Shown here: positions 1 to 7,356 of the stretch, in pieces | Layout of the letters: each line of letters opens with the position of its first letter | Position numbering within the stretch: the stretch's first letter is position 1 | NCBI GenBank assembly: GCA_965230045.1 | Contig: OZ245940.1 | Location: 930,001 to 994,000 of the forward strand | Source of the DNA: G963662905 sp965230045 | Lineage (GTDB): Bacteria > Bacteroidota > Bacteroidia > Bacteroidales > WRLA01 | DNA: 64,000 bases | Direction: 5' to 3' | Notes under the pieces: generated by a model | The model's database searches: none | What the model was told of the DNA's origin: nothing | Seen by the model: only the letters and a program-made list of their open reading frames with translations | Made by a program: the position numbers and the translations under genes

Positions 1-1
1 A

Positions 2-550
2 AGGGCTATGGCCATGCAGAAAGCCTGTGAAAAAGAGCCTTCAACTATGGCCGCAATCCTTGGGCTGGACGATAAAGTTGTGGAAGATGTTTGTAAATCC
101 ATTGAAGGAGAAGTGGTAATTCCTGCAAACTACAACAGCCCTGGCCAGTTGGTGATCAGTGGAAGCATGAAAGGCATTGAACTGGCCTGTGCCAAAATGA
201 AAGAAGCCGGTGCACGCCGCGCTTTGCCGCTGAAAGTTGGTGGCGCTTTCCATAGCCCGCTGATGGAACCCGCACGTGTTGAGCTGGCAGCAGCAATTCA
301 GGGAACTAAATTCAATAAAGGAATTTGCCCTGTTTACCAAAATGTTACGGCACAACCGGTTTCAGATCCTGAAATCATAAAAACCAATTTGGTGGCTCAG
401 CTTACCTCTCCGGTAAAATGGACACAGATTATGAAAAATATGATTGCCGATGGCGCCAAAGAATTTGTTGAAGTTGGTCCCGGAACCGTGCTACAGGGCT
501 TGGTGAAAAAAGTGGACCGTTCCATTGTTACCAGCAGTGCCGCAATTTAA
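2..550 (+). CDS. fabD: Malonyl-CoA:ACP transacylase, C-terminal part (5' end outside window)
   Basis: The gene is cut by the left window edge, and about 182 C-terminal residues remain. FabD moves malonyl from CoA to acyl carrier protein to start type II fatty-acid synthesis in the cytoplasm. The visible part carries GAFHSPLM with the catalytic histidine, a conserved small insert-domain segment (SPGQLVISG), and the FVEVGPGTVLQGLVKK C-terminal motif typical of the family. The nucleophilic GxSxG serine lies upstream and is not visible. The frame is open from base 2, so the in-window ATG at 8 is internal. A terminator-like hairpin follows about 25 bp downstream. Confidence 0.95.
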   Translation, partial: RAMAMQKACEKEPSTMAAILGLDDKVVEDVCKSIEGEVVIPANYNSPGQLVISGSMKGIELACAKMKEAGARRALPLKVGGAFHSPLMEPARVELAAAIQGTKFNKGICPVYQNVTAQPVSDPEIIKTNLVAQLTSPVKWTQIMKNMIADGAKEFVEVGPGTVLQGLVKKVDRSIVTSSAAI

Positions 551-574
551 TCGATAGAAATTTATTTCAAAATA

Positions 575-604
575 AAAGCCTTCCGTTTTTGGAGGGCTTT
601 TTTG
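575..604 (+). terminator. Rho-independent terminator after fabD
   Basis: AAAGCCTTCC and GGAGGGCTTT form a 10-bp stem with one G-T pair around a short T-rich loop, followed by a run of T. It lies 25 bp past the fabD stop and separates fabD from the repeat block. Confidence 0.75.
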
Positions 605-657
605 TTTTCGAGAGGGTGCACTGAACCAATAAATGTTGAATTCAAATAAAAAAATAT

Positions 658-674
658 AGAGGTCAGTAGATAAG
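658..674 (+). repeat. Left-end remnant of the 445-bp MITE-like element
   Basis: AGAGGTCAGTAGATAAG is a 17-bp exact match to 48791-48807, the left terminus of the complete element at 48791-49235. No matching right end is found before purE, so this looks like one end of a decayed or overwritten copy. It sits just upstream of three 140-bp-family units. Confidence 0.6.
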
Positions 675-698
675 CTAAGGCGACTTGATATTAAGTAG

Positions 699-840
699 TT
701 TCTGTCCATAATGTCCGATCTCAGCGTTTTTTCATTTGCTGGAAACAGTCATTTACTCCAGTAAACTCCTCGTTTCCAGCAAATGAAATGCCTCGACCTC
801 GAACATTCTGAATCAGAAACCCGACTTTATAGACGAACTC
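699..840 (+). repeat. 140-bp-family repeat unit A
   Basis: This 142-bp unit is flanked on both sides by TAAGTAG (692-698 and 841-847). The left end carries GTCCATAATGTC and the right end CCGACTTTATAGACGAACTC, which are imperfect inverted copies of each other. The centre is a perfect 14-bp inverted repeat, CATTTGCTGGAAAC (733-746) against 772-785, around a 25-nt loop that contains the smaller palindrome TTTACTCCAGTAAA. No coding potential is seen. Confidence 0.8.
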
Positions 841-847
841 TAAGTAG

Positions 848-987
848 TACTTGTCCATAATGTCGTGTTTCTGAGCTAGAAAGTTCGATAACGAGGCTTG
901 CGCAGCCCGAAAAAGCAGAGTTTACTGGTGTAAATGAGCATTTTTCGGGCAAGCGTAACGAAGTTAGCGGACTTTATAGACAGAAAC
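848..987 (+). repeat. 140-bp-family repeat unit B
   Basis: This 140-bp unit is flanked by TAAGTAG at 841-847 and 988-994. Its ends match the family (TTGTCCATAATGTCG on the left, GGACTTTATAGAC on the right). The central hairpin has a different arm sequence from unit A: GCCCGAAAAA (905-914) with 941-950. The loop segment TTTACTGGTGTAAA resembles the loop of unit A read on the opposite strand. Confidence 0.8.
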
Positions 988-994
988 TAAGTAG

Positions 995-1243
995 TGTTTG
1001 TCTATAATGTCGGGAGTTTGCTCTATAAAGTCCAACCTCTGCTGGAAACAGTCATCCAGTACTTACGGGACTCCTTGTTTCCAGCAAAAGAAATGTACTT
1101 CGGCAACGCTTGCTTCGGCTAAGCTCAGCACATTTCGGCAGGCTTACTTCGGCAACGCTCAGCACATCGCAATGCAGCGCATCGCAGCATAACACTTCGT
1201 CATCGAACTTTATAGTTCAGAAACCCGATTCTATGGACAGCTC
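995..1243 (+). repeat. Extended 140-bp-family repeat unit C
   Basis: The left flank is TAAGTAG (988-994). The left end has TTGTCTATAATGTCGGG followed by AGTTTGCTCTATAAAGTCCAA, as in units D and E. The core hairpin TGCTGGAAAC (1040-1049) with 1077-1086 shares its arm with unit A. About 100 extra bases follow, with a 15-bp direct repeat TACTTCGGCAACGCT at 1096 and 1145. The family right end (CCGATTCTATGGACAGCTC) abuts the purE stop codon. The right flank TAATTTG matches TAAGTAG at only five of seven positions. Confidence 0.7.
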
Positions 1244-1749
1244 TAATTTGTTTTATACTTGAAATCAATAGTAGCCAGCTCCTCATTGGCTTTCACAATT
1301 TTCCCTTTCAAGTCTTCTTTAAAAGCGACAAAACGTTTCATTAGCTGTTCATCACCGGAGGCCATTATTTGCACCGCAAGTATTGCGGCATTTCTGGCTC
1401 CGTTTATGGCAACCGTGGCTACAGGAATTCCCGGAGGCATTTGAACTATGGCCAGCAGAGCATCCAAACCGTCGAGTGAAGCTTTAATGGGCACACCAAT
1501 AACCGGTAGCGGAGTCATCGCAGCAATAACACCCGGCAAATGTGCCGCCATGCCTGCTGCCGCAATTACTACACGAATGCCCCGTTCGTAAGCACCTTTG
1601 GCAAACTCTTCCACCTTTTCCGGAGTGCGATGGGCAGAAAGCGCATTTACTTCGAATGGGATTTCAAATTCATCAAGAATCTTTGCGGCAGATTCCATAA
1701 CAGGCCAGTCGCTTGTGCTGCCCATAATAATACTTACTAGTGGTTTCAT
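1243..1749 (-). CDS. purE: N5-carboxyaminoimidazole ribonucleotide mutase (class I PurE)
   Basis: A full-length 168-aa class I PurE. It converts N5-CAIR to CAIR in de novo purine synthesis, normally together with PurK, which is not in the window. Visible motifs: GSTSD at residues 10-14, SAHRTP at 38-43 with the catalytic histidine, AGMAAHLPG at 65-73 and PVIGVP at 82-87. The start is the ATG next to these motifs and has a plausible -7 box 28 bp upstream. The stop codon overlaps the right end of repeat unit C, so the repeat was inserted or expanded right at the 3' end without harming the reading frame. Confidence 0.97.
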   Translation of the reverse strand: MKPLVSIIMGSTSDWPVMESAAKILDEFEIPFEVNALSAHRTPEKVEEFAKGAYERGIRVVIAAAGMAAHLPGVIAAMTPLPVIGVPIKASLDGLDALLAIVQMPPGIPVATVAINGARNAAILAVQIMASGDEQLMKRFVAFKEDLKGKIVKANEELATIDFKYKTN

Positions 1750-1776
1750 ATGTATATAGGTATGTTATTTCTTCAA

Positions 1777-1810
1777 CAAAAATACAAAAAATGCCGGCTT
1801 TGTGTTCAAC
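1777..1810 (-). promoter_or_regulatory. Probable purE promoter (-7 box TATTTTTG)
   Basis: On the minus strand TATTTTTG (plus-strand 1777-1784) matches the Bacteroidota -7 consensus TAnnTTTG, about 28 bp upstream of purE. The -33 element is weak: only GTTG at a 22-bp spacing. Confidence 0.45.
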
Positions 1811-1903
1811 AAGAACAAATCGATAATTAAAATAATGATTCTAAGGCATTTGTATTGAGGGTATTACAGATAATAGGAGAATCTTATAACATATTCTGCG
1901 AAT

Positions 1904-1940
1904 TTTGTAACGCCATAAGGAAGAGTAGTACATACATTTG
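1904..1940 (+). promoter_or_regulatory. Possible promoter of the 1970-14049 gene run (-7 box TACATTTG)
   Basis: TACATTTG at 1933-1940 is an exact TAnnTTTG box 30 bp before the ATG at 1970. The nearest TTTG (1904-1907) is 25 bp upstream, longer than the usual 19, so the -33 half is uncertain. Confidence 0.45.
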
Positions 1941-1969
1941 TGTTTTGGAATCTAGAAAACCTTATAATA

Positions 1970-2755
1970 ATGAAAAAGACATTTTTTTCCCTACTCTTAT
2001 TTTTATTTGCGCTACAGGGATTACAGGCACAAATAGACCTCGTTCACTCTTTTCAGGATCAATCGGCAAGTATTACCTCCATGAATGATGGAAGCATAAA
2101 ATACTACAGCATGAAAGTTTCCGAGCAGCAATGTTTGATTTACAGCGAAAATTTTAATTTAGAAAAAACCGTTAACATTTCAGTTCCTGATGGTTATGAC
2201 CTTTACGATATTCAATATGTAACGGATAAGCTTTTTGATCCAGACGAACTGATCGAAATGGCGGTCACGTATTACAGATATGATCAGGCATCATACTATT
2301 ATGAGTATGGAGGAATGATTATTAATGAGAACGGCAATATTTTGCTGCATATACCCGGGTCCTCATATTTCAGTCTTATACAGCCTACGGAAACCACATA
2401 TAACCTGTTTTCCTGGATTTATGATTATTCAGTTTATCCTTATGGCGTGGAAACAAGGATTTATACACTGCCGGGCACTTGGGTAAGTAGCGGTACAGCA
2501 GAACAATCCGTTCAGCAAAAGGCCGCTTGGCCAAATCCCGTAACCGACAAACTTATGCTCCCTGTGCCAGAAAACACACAGGACATAGCCTTAAAGCTAT
2601 ATGATATTAATGGAAAGGCCATAAAAACCCTTAAAATCCAGAACCCGAACAAGACGCTAAAGGTCAATACCACTGAGCTTAGCCCCGGTACATATCAATA
2701 CAGCTTGCAATCTGCTGAAAAAATAATAAGTACGGGAACATTCATCAAAAGATAG
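1970..2755 (+). CDS. Secreted protein with T9SS type A sorting domain
   Basis: A 261-aa exported protein. A signal peptide (MKKTFFSLLLFLFALQGLQA, cleaved before Q) opens it. The middle 150 residues are Tyr/Ser-rich, with no domain I recognise. The last 75 residues form a T9SS C-terminal domain: AWPNPVTDKL, then LKLYDINGKAIKTL, then LSPGTYQYSL and a basic end. An in-frame ATG at 1940 would add ten residues before the signal peptide, and it overlaps the -7 box, so 1970 is preferred. It is the first gene of a long plus-strand run and lies 18 bp before the PqqD-like gene. A surface or secreted location is expected; the function is unknown. Confidence 0.85.
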   Translation: MKKTFFSLLLFLFALQGLQAQIDLVHSFQDQSASITSMNDGSIKYYSMKVSEQQCLIYSENFNLEKTVNISVPDGYDLYDIQYVTDKLFDPDELIEMAVTYYRYDQASYYYEYGGMIINENGNILLHIPGSSYFSLIQPTETTYNLFSWIYDYSVYPYGVETRIYTLPGTWVSSGTAEQSVQQKAAWPNPVTDKLMLPVPENTQDIALKLYDINGKAIKTLKIQNPNKTLKVNTTELSPGTYQYSLQSAEKIISTGTFIKR

Positions 2756-2773
2756 AACCTTAAAATCAACATT

Positions 2774-3013
2774 ATGAAATTAAAAGATAATATAGCCCTA
2801 AGTGAAACAGGTTTTGTTTTTAATCCGGTTAACGGAGAATCATTTACCATCAATGACACGGGCATAAGAGTAATTGATCTGCTAAAACAGGGCATGCAAT
2901 CAAAGGAAATTGCAATACAAATATCATCAGAGTATAAGATGGGTTTTTCCGGCATTGAAAAGGACATTGATGAATTCATTGATTTGCTTTTACATTATCA
3001 ATTGATGGCGTGA
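2774..3013 (+). CDS. PqqD-family small protein (RiPP recognition element-like)
   Basis: A 79-aa protein with the PqqD pattern: a short beta-rich start (IALSETGFVFNPVNGESFTINDTG), then helices of the form IDLLKQGMQSKEIAIQI and IEKDIDEFIDLLLHYQLM. PqqD-family domains bind leader peptides of ribosomally made, modified peptides, and also occur in less understood modification systems. No precursor peptide gene is seen nearby. It sits immediately before an ATP-grasp enzyme (stop at 3011-3013, next ATG at 3016) and a LysA-like enzyme whose N-terminus looks like a leader motif. The family assignment is fairly firm; the partner is inference. Confidence 0.8.
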   Translation: MKLKDNIALSETGFVFNPVNGESFTINDTGIRVIDLLKQGMQSKEIAIQISSEYKMGFSGIEKDIDEFIDLLLHYQLMA

Positions 3014-3015
3014 AC

Positions 3016-4062
3016 ATGGAGAAGAAGAAGTTAAATATTGCCCTTACGGGTCTTAATGCAATTGATAGCCCCGGACCCGGGGTTGCCGTGGCTCGTTGTC
3101 TCATGGAATCTCCTGAATTCGATGTGAACCTCATTGGGTTGGTTTATGAATCGCTCGAACCAGGTATTTATATGCGTGACATATTCAGTAAAGTTTACCA
3201 CTTTCCCTATCCTTCTTCAGGCTCATCTGTAATACTGGAACGTCTCAGCCAAATCCATGAAAAGGAAAAACTGGACTTAATTATTCCGAACTTTGATGCT
3301 GAGCTTTACCCCTTTATATTGCTTGAGCCTACCTTAAATAAAATGGGAATCAAAACATTCCTTCCCAGCCTGGAGCAATTTGAGGAACGCCAAAAAGTAA
3401 ACCTCAATGATTTTGGAGAAAAGTATAATATCAAAGTACCCAAATCGAAAGAGATTTATAATATCAATAGTTTGAATTCCCTGGAAAAAGAATTCGGGTT
3501 TCCACTTTTGGTCAAAGGAAAATTTTATGAAGCAGGTATCGCTTATTCCAACGACCAAATAAAAAACCTATACAATAAAATAAGCGCAAAATGGGGCCTA
3601 CCAATTATTATTCAGAAATTTGTTCATGGTTCTGAATATAATATTACCGGCCTTGGCGATGGAAAAGGCAATACTATTGCAGCCATTCCTATGCGCAAAC
3701 AGTATATAACAGATAAAGGTAAAGCATGGGGAGGCATCAGTATTTCGGATGAAAAAATGATTGAGCTGACCCATCATTTTATTAGCCAGACCAAATGGAA
3801 GAGTGGTTTTGAACTTGAGTTGATGAAGGATGATAAAAATGAGTTTTATCTCCTGGAGATCAACCCGAGAATGCCTGCCTGGATTTATCTTTCTGCCGGT
3901 GTGGGGCAAAATATCCCCGAAGCCCTTGTAAAACTGGCTTTGGGCATGGAAGTTATTCCTTATACAGACTATCAGGTTGGAAAAATGTTTGTACGCTATT
4001 CATGGGATATGATTGTTGATCTGAGCGACTTCCAACAAATTTCAACAACAGGCGAATTATAA
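3016..4062 (+). CDS. ATP-grasp family ligase of unknown substrate
   Basis: A 348-aa protein. The N-terminal 110 residues are a Rossmann-like preATP-grasp domain (LNIALTGLNAIDSPGPGVAVARCL), followed by an ATP-grasp fold at about 115-310. FPLLVKG supplies the nucleotide-binding lysine region and LLEINPRMPAW the Mg-ATP glutamate/asparagine pair near residue 285. The family joins a carboxylate to an amine or thiol through an acyl phosphate; the substrate cannot be read from sequence. The overall look is closest to carbamoyl-phosphate-synthase or PylC-like members. A GTG at 3010 overlaps the PqqD stop, but the ATG at 3016 is preferred. It sits between the PqqD-like and decarboxylase-like genes, 17 bp before the latter, so it is co-transcribed. 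Confidence 0.85.
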   Translation: MEKKKLNIALTGLNAIDSPGPGVAVARCLMESPEFDVNLIGLVYESLEPGIYMRDIFSKVYHFPYPSSGSSVILERLSQIHEKEKLDLIIPNFDAELYPFILLEPTLNKMGIKTFLPSLEQFEERQKVNLNDFGEKYNIKVPKSKEIYNINSLNSLEKEFGFPLLVKGKFYEAGIAYSNDQIKNLYNKISAKWGLPIIIQKFVHGSEYNITGLGDGKGNTIAAIPMRKQYITDKGKAWGGISISDEKMIELTHHFISQTKWKSGFELELMKDDKNEFYLLEINPRMPAWIYLSAGVGQNIPEALVKLALGMEVIPYTDYQVGKMFVRYSWDMIVDLSDFQQISTTGEL

Positions 4063-4079
4063 ATTAAAAATAAGACATC

Positions 4080-5438
4080 ATGCAAGAGAAAATATATGAG
4101 CGGCCCTCAATAAAAAAAATAGAGAATAATATACCAAATAAAGCTGGGCTTAACCTGGAGCAAAAACCCCAAACACACATTGATGGAATAGCTGTTAAAG
4201 ACCTTATTGCAGACTACGGATCTCCTTTGTTTGTGTTGTCGGAGAAAAAAATCCGAGCCAATTACCGAAATGCAAAAAGGATATTTGAAACACGCTATCC
4301 AAAGGTTCAGTTTGCCTGGTCGTACAAAACCAATTACCTTGATGCCGTATGTAATATTTATCATCAGGAAGGCAGCTGGGCAGAAGTAGTAAGCCGGTTT
4401 GAATTTGATAAAGCGATTGCTTTGGGCGTTGATGGAAGCCACATAATATTTAATGGCCCTGAAAAAAAACGCGAAGACCTGAAAATTGCTATCGAGAAAG
4501 GGTCACTGATTCATATCGACCATTTAGATGAGTTTTATATGATTGCAGAATTGAGTGCTGAGATGGAACAAAGGCCAAAAGTTGCCATAAGAGTCAATAT
4601 GGATACTGGCATACATCCAATGTGGGATCGCTTTGGTTTTAATTACGAAAACGGACAGGCATGGGATGTTTTGAATAAAATTATGCATTCATCGCGCATG
4701 GATCTTATTGGGTTGCATTGCCATATCGGAACATTCATCTTGGCGCCACAGGCTTATGGAGTTGCAGCCACAAAACTTGCCGACCTTTGCATCGGCCTGA
4801 AACGGAAGTTTAACCACAGCATCAAATATATTGATATGGGAGGAGGGTTTGCCTCATCAAATACGCTGAAAGGAGCCTATATGCTGGGAGCCGATATTAG
4901 TCCGCAACTCGATGATTATGCGGAAGTTATAAGCAGTGCACTGCTCAATAGCGAGATAAACCCCAACGAAATGCCTGTGCTTATGCTTGAGTCGGGCAGG
5001 GCATTGATCGATGATGCCGGACACTTGCTCGGTACTGTGATTGCGAACAAGCGCTCATCGGCAAACGAAAGCATTACCATTTGTGATGTCGGTATCAATA
5101 TTCTGTTTACTTCATTTTGGTATGACCACAAAATTAGCCCAGCCCAACAGTTTTCTCAATATACAGAGCCAACACGCATTTATGGCCCGCTGTGCATGAA
5201 TATTGACGTTATCCGCGAATCTGTTGAAATGCCTTTGCTACGAAAAGGAGACCACTTTGTAATTAACCATGTAGGTGCTTACAATATGACGCAATGGTGG
5301 CAGTTTATTACTATGAGGCCTAATGTCATTCTTATAGATGAAGCTTCGAAAACCCACCTGATCCGTAAAGCCGAAAATATTAATAACATTACCGATCAGG
5401 AATTACTCCCCGCTCATTTAAAAGAATTTGAGTTTTAA
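4080..5438 (+). CDS. PLP fold-III decarboxylase (diaminopimelate decarboxylase-like) with leader-like N-terminus
   Basis: A 452-aa alanine-racemase/LysA-fold enzyme. Seen: PLP lysine K83 in WSYKTNY, GLHCHIGTF, a glycine loop MGGGFAS for the PLP phosphate, ESGR where LysA usually has EPGR, GPLCMNIDV with the catalytic-type Cys and Asp, and GAYNMTQWWQF near the C-terminus. The divergent EPGR and GAY regions argue against a plain LysA. The barrel starts near residue 34; before it is an extension with YERPSIKKIENNIPNKAG at 6-23. That resembles the YxxPxL leader motif recognised by PqqD-like RRE proteins in lasso peptide pathways. The upstream PqqD-like gene is a natural candidate binder. The reaction is unknown, probably decarboxylation of an amino acid or amino-acyl group. 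Confidence 0.85.
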   Translation: MQEKIYERPSIKKIENNIPNKAGLNLEQKPQTHIDGIAVKDLIADYGSPLFVLSEKKIRANYRNAKRIFETRYPKVQFAWSYKTNYLDAVCNIYHQEGSWAEVVSRFEFDKAIALGVDGSHIIFNGPEKKREDLKIAIEKGSLIHIDHLDEFYMIAELSAEMEQRPKVAIRVNMDTGIHPMWDRFGFNYENGQAWDVLNKIMHSSRMDLIGLHCHIGTFILAPQAYGVAATKLADLCIGLKRKFNHSIKYIDMGGGFASSNTLKGAYMLGADISPQLDDYAEVISSALLNSEINPNEMPVLMLESGRALIDDAGHLLGTVIANKRSSANESITICDVGINILFTSFWYDHKISPAQQFSQYTEPTRIYGPLCMNIDVIRESVEMPLLRKGDHFVINHVGAYNMTQWWQFITMRPNVILIDEASKTHLIRKAENINNITDQELLPAHLKEFEF

Positions 5439-5450
5439 AAATTTATTGTC

Positions 5451-6197
5451 ATGAACCATACCGTTAAAAAGTTCCATTTTAGGCAGTTTTTTTCTGTCCT
5501 GATCCTGCTCATGTTTATTGTGCTTGTTGTATCCGGTTTTGTTTTGTTCCTGACGCCGGCAGGTCGTATTGCCCATCCCACAAACTGGACTTTGATGGGG
5601 CTGGACAAAGATCAGTGGGCCGACCTGCATTTTGTGCTGAGTGTACTTTTTATTATTAGTTCAGTTTTCCATTTGATCTACAACTGGAAAGCTTTTGCAT
5701 CGTACTTTAAAAACCATTTAAGCAAGAAATTCCAGTTTAAAAAGGAGTGGCTAACGGCCTTGATTGTTTTTGTTTTCATAAGTTTTCTGTCCGTATCCTC
5801 GGTTTGGCCATTCGACGAATTAAAAAACCTGCGCGATTATTTCCGTCATGAGTACTGGGAACCAGACGGTTCTGATATTACCCCAGGCAAACACCTGAAC
5901 CGCCAGGAAGGAAACAACCAACACAATGAAAGCGAAATGCAGCATCACGAAAGTGAAAAACCTCATGAAGGTTTGCACAAAAACCACGAGGACCACCATT
6001 CGGGCGAAAAGCTCAGATATGGCCGGATGAGCCTGCAAAATGCAATGGAACGTGCCGGTATTGACAAAGACGAACTTAAAAAACGCCTCGAAGTTGCCGG
6101 TTATTCCGATTTCAAGATGGACGAAAGCCTGCGTGCAATTTCTGCGCGAAAAGGGCATACGCCCCACGAATTATTTGATATTATTGCAGGAGAATGA
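5451..6197 (+). CDS. DUF4405-type membrane protein with His-rich linker
   Basis: A 248-aa protein. Three to four hydrophobic helices lie in residues 12-125 (FSVLILLMFIVLVVSGFVLF; LHFVLSVLFIISSVFHLIY; WLTALIVFVFISFLSVSSVW), with histidines in or next to the helices (DLHFV, FHLIYNW) as in DUF4405 cytochrome-b-like proteins. Residues 148-185 form a hydrophilic linker with about a dozen His and many Glu, a likely metal-binding stretch. The C-terminal 50 residues (MSLQNAMERAGIDKDELKKR onward, with a second similar helix pair) look like a small helical domain found after DUF4405 in other proteins. Its stop overlaps the next gene by 4 bp (ATGA). The redox or metal role is inference. Confidence 0.7.
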   Translation: MNHTVKKFHFRQFFSVLILLMFIVLVVSGFVLFLTPAGRIAHPTNWTLMGLDKDQWADLHFVLSVLFIISSVFHLIYNWKAFASYFKNHLSKKFQFKKEWLTALIVFVFISFLSVSSVWPFDELKNLRDYFRHEYWEPDGSDITPGKHLNRQEGNNQHNESEMQHHESEKPHEGLHKNHEDHHSGEKLRYGRMSLQNAMERAGIDKDELKKRLEVAGYSDFKMDESLRAISARKGHTPHELFDIIAGE

Positions 6198-7354
6198 CAA
6201 AAGAGGAAACGAAAAACGGTGCACGCGAATCGCTCATTGGCTTTATGAGCAATAAAGTGAAAAGCGGTGGCGGCATCAACCTGGCTCAGGGAATACCGGG
6301 ATTTGATCCGCCCGGGCAACTTCTCGATGAACTTAATGTCCTGACACATAGCGACACGCATCAGTATGCGCCCGGAAATGGAAACATAAAGCTGGTGGAA
6401 CAATTGTGCCGGCACTACGCAATGCATCAACTGAAAGCAGAGGAATTGCTGATTACACAAGGCGCAACAGAAGGCGGTAGCCTGGTTTTTACGTACCTCA
6501 AACAGCAAATTAAAGGTACATTTTCCTGTCTGGCTTTCGATCCGGTTTACGAAACCTATGAGCAGCTTCCACGCATTTTTGGCGTTCCCTTTCATGCTTT
6601 TCCGCTTTCCGATGATCTGAGTGTCGATTTCAGCAAACTGGAACAACTGATCAAAAAAGAAAATGTGCGCATCCTCTTTATCAACTCACCGGGCAATCCC
6701 TTAGGAAAAGTTTGGAAAAAAGAGGAGTTTGACAAAATGCTCGCATTATCGGAGAAATACAAGATCAACCTAATTCTGGATTCTGTTTACCGCGAACTGG
6801 CTTTTGATCAAAATGCCAAAGCCTATATTCCTTTCGATACCAATAATCCCAGATTGTTTTATCTGAACAGTTTTTCCAAATTACTGAGCATAACCGGTTG
6901 GCGCATTGGTTATTTGATATGCAATAAAGAACATATGCGCCGCATCCGCAACATACACGATTATACAGGTTTATGCGCTCCTTCAATTTTGCAGGAGGCT
7001 TTGGCGCGCTACCTGGAAAAACACGACTTCGGCCGGGTTTACATTGAATCCCTGCGAAAAAAGATCAGGAATAATTTTACGGAAATGCAGCCTGCGCTTC
7101 AGAATTCCGGTTTTAAAATTCCTGCGATTGAAGGCGGATATTTTATCTGGGCAAAACTCCCCGGCAATATTCCGTCCGGGGGATATGATTTTGCCATAAA
7201 TTTGTATGAAAAAGAGAAAACAGCCATTGTTCCCGGCATTCATTTTTCACAAAAAGGCGATCGATATGTCCGCATCAATATTGCCCGCAAGGAAAACGAA
7301 ATAAGGAATGGGCTGATTAAAATAATTGCTTATGCAAATAGCCTAAATAAATAA
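6194..7354 (+). CDS. Pyridoxal-phosphate aminotransferase, class I/II
   Basis: A 386-aa fold-type I aminotransferase. Seen: the substrate loop INLAQGIPGFDPP, the YAPGNGNIKL segment, the PLP ring contact INSPGNPLGKVW, LDSVYRELAF, the PLP lysine K229 in NSFSKLLSITGWRIGY, and the C-terminal arginine region RYVRINIARKENEI. Length and motifs fit the aspartate/methionine-type aminotransferase group, so it moves an amino group between an amino acid and a 2-oxo acid in the cytoplasm; the substrate is not assignable. It overlaps the DUF4405 gene by 4 bp and so is translationally coupled within the same run as the LysA-like enzyme. Confidence 0.92.
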   Translation: MTKEETKNGARESLIGFMSNKVKSGGGINLAQGIPGFDPPGQLLDELNVLTHSDTHQYAPGNGNIKLVEQLCRHYAMHQLKAEELLITQGATEGGSLVFTYLKQQIKGTFSCLAFDPVYETYEQLPRIFGVPFHAFPLSDDLSVDFSKLEQLIKKENVRILFINSPGNPLGKVWKKEEFDKMLALSEKYKINLILDSVYRELAFDQNAKAYIPFDTNNPRLFYLNSFSKLLSITGWRIGYLICNKEHMRRIRNIHDYTGLCAPSILQEALARYLEKHDFGRVYIESLRKKIRNNFTEMQPALQNSGFKIPAIEGGYFIWAKLPGNIPSGGYDFAINLYEKEKTAIVPGIHFSQKGDRYVRINIARKENEIRNGLIKIIAYANSLNK

Positions 7355-7356
7355 TT

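Noticed and set aside
998..1192. 64-aa open frame in the fabD-purE gap
   Set aside because: It lies entirely within repeat unit C, crosses its hairpin and direct repeats, and has no protein-like composition.
551..1242. CRISPR-like array because of regularly spaced repeats
   Set aside because: Only three units, each itself a palindromic element with inverted ends. The repeats and spacers do not have CRISPR lengths and no cas genes are present.
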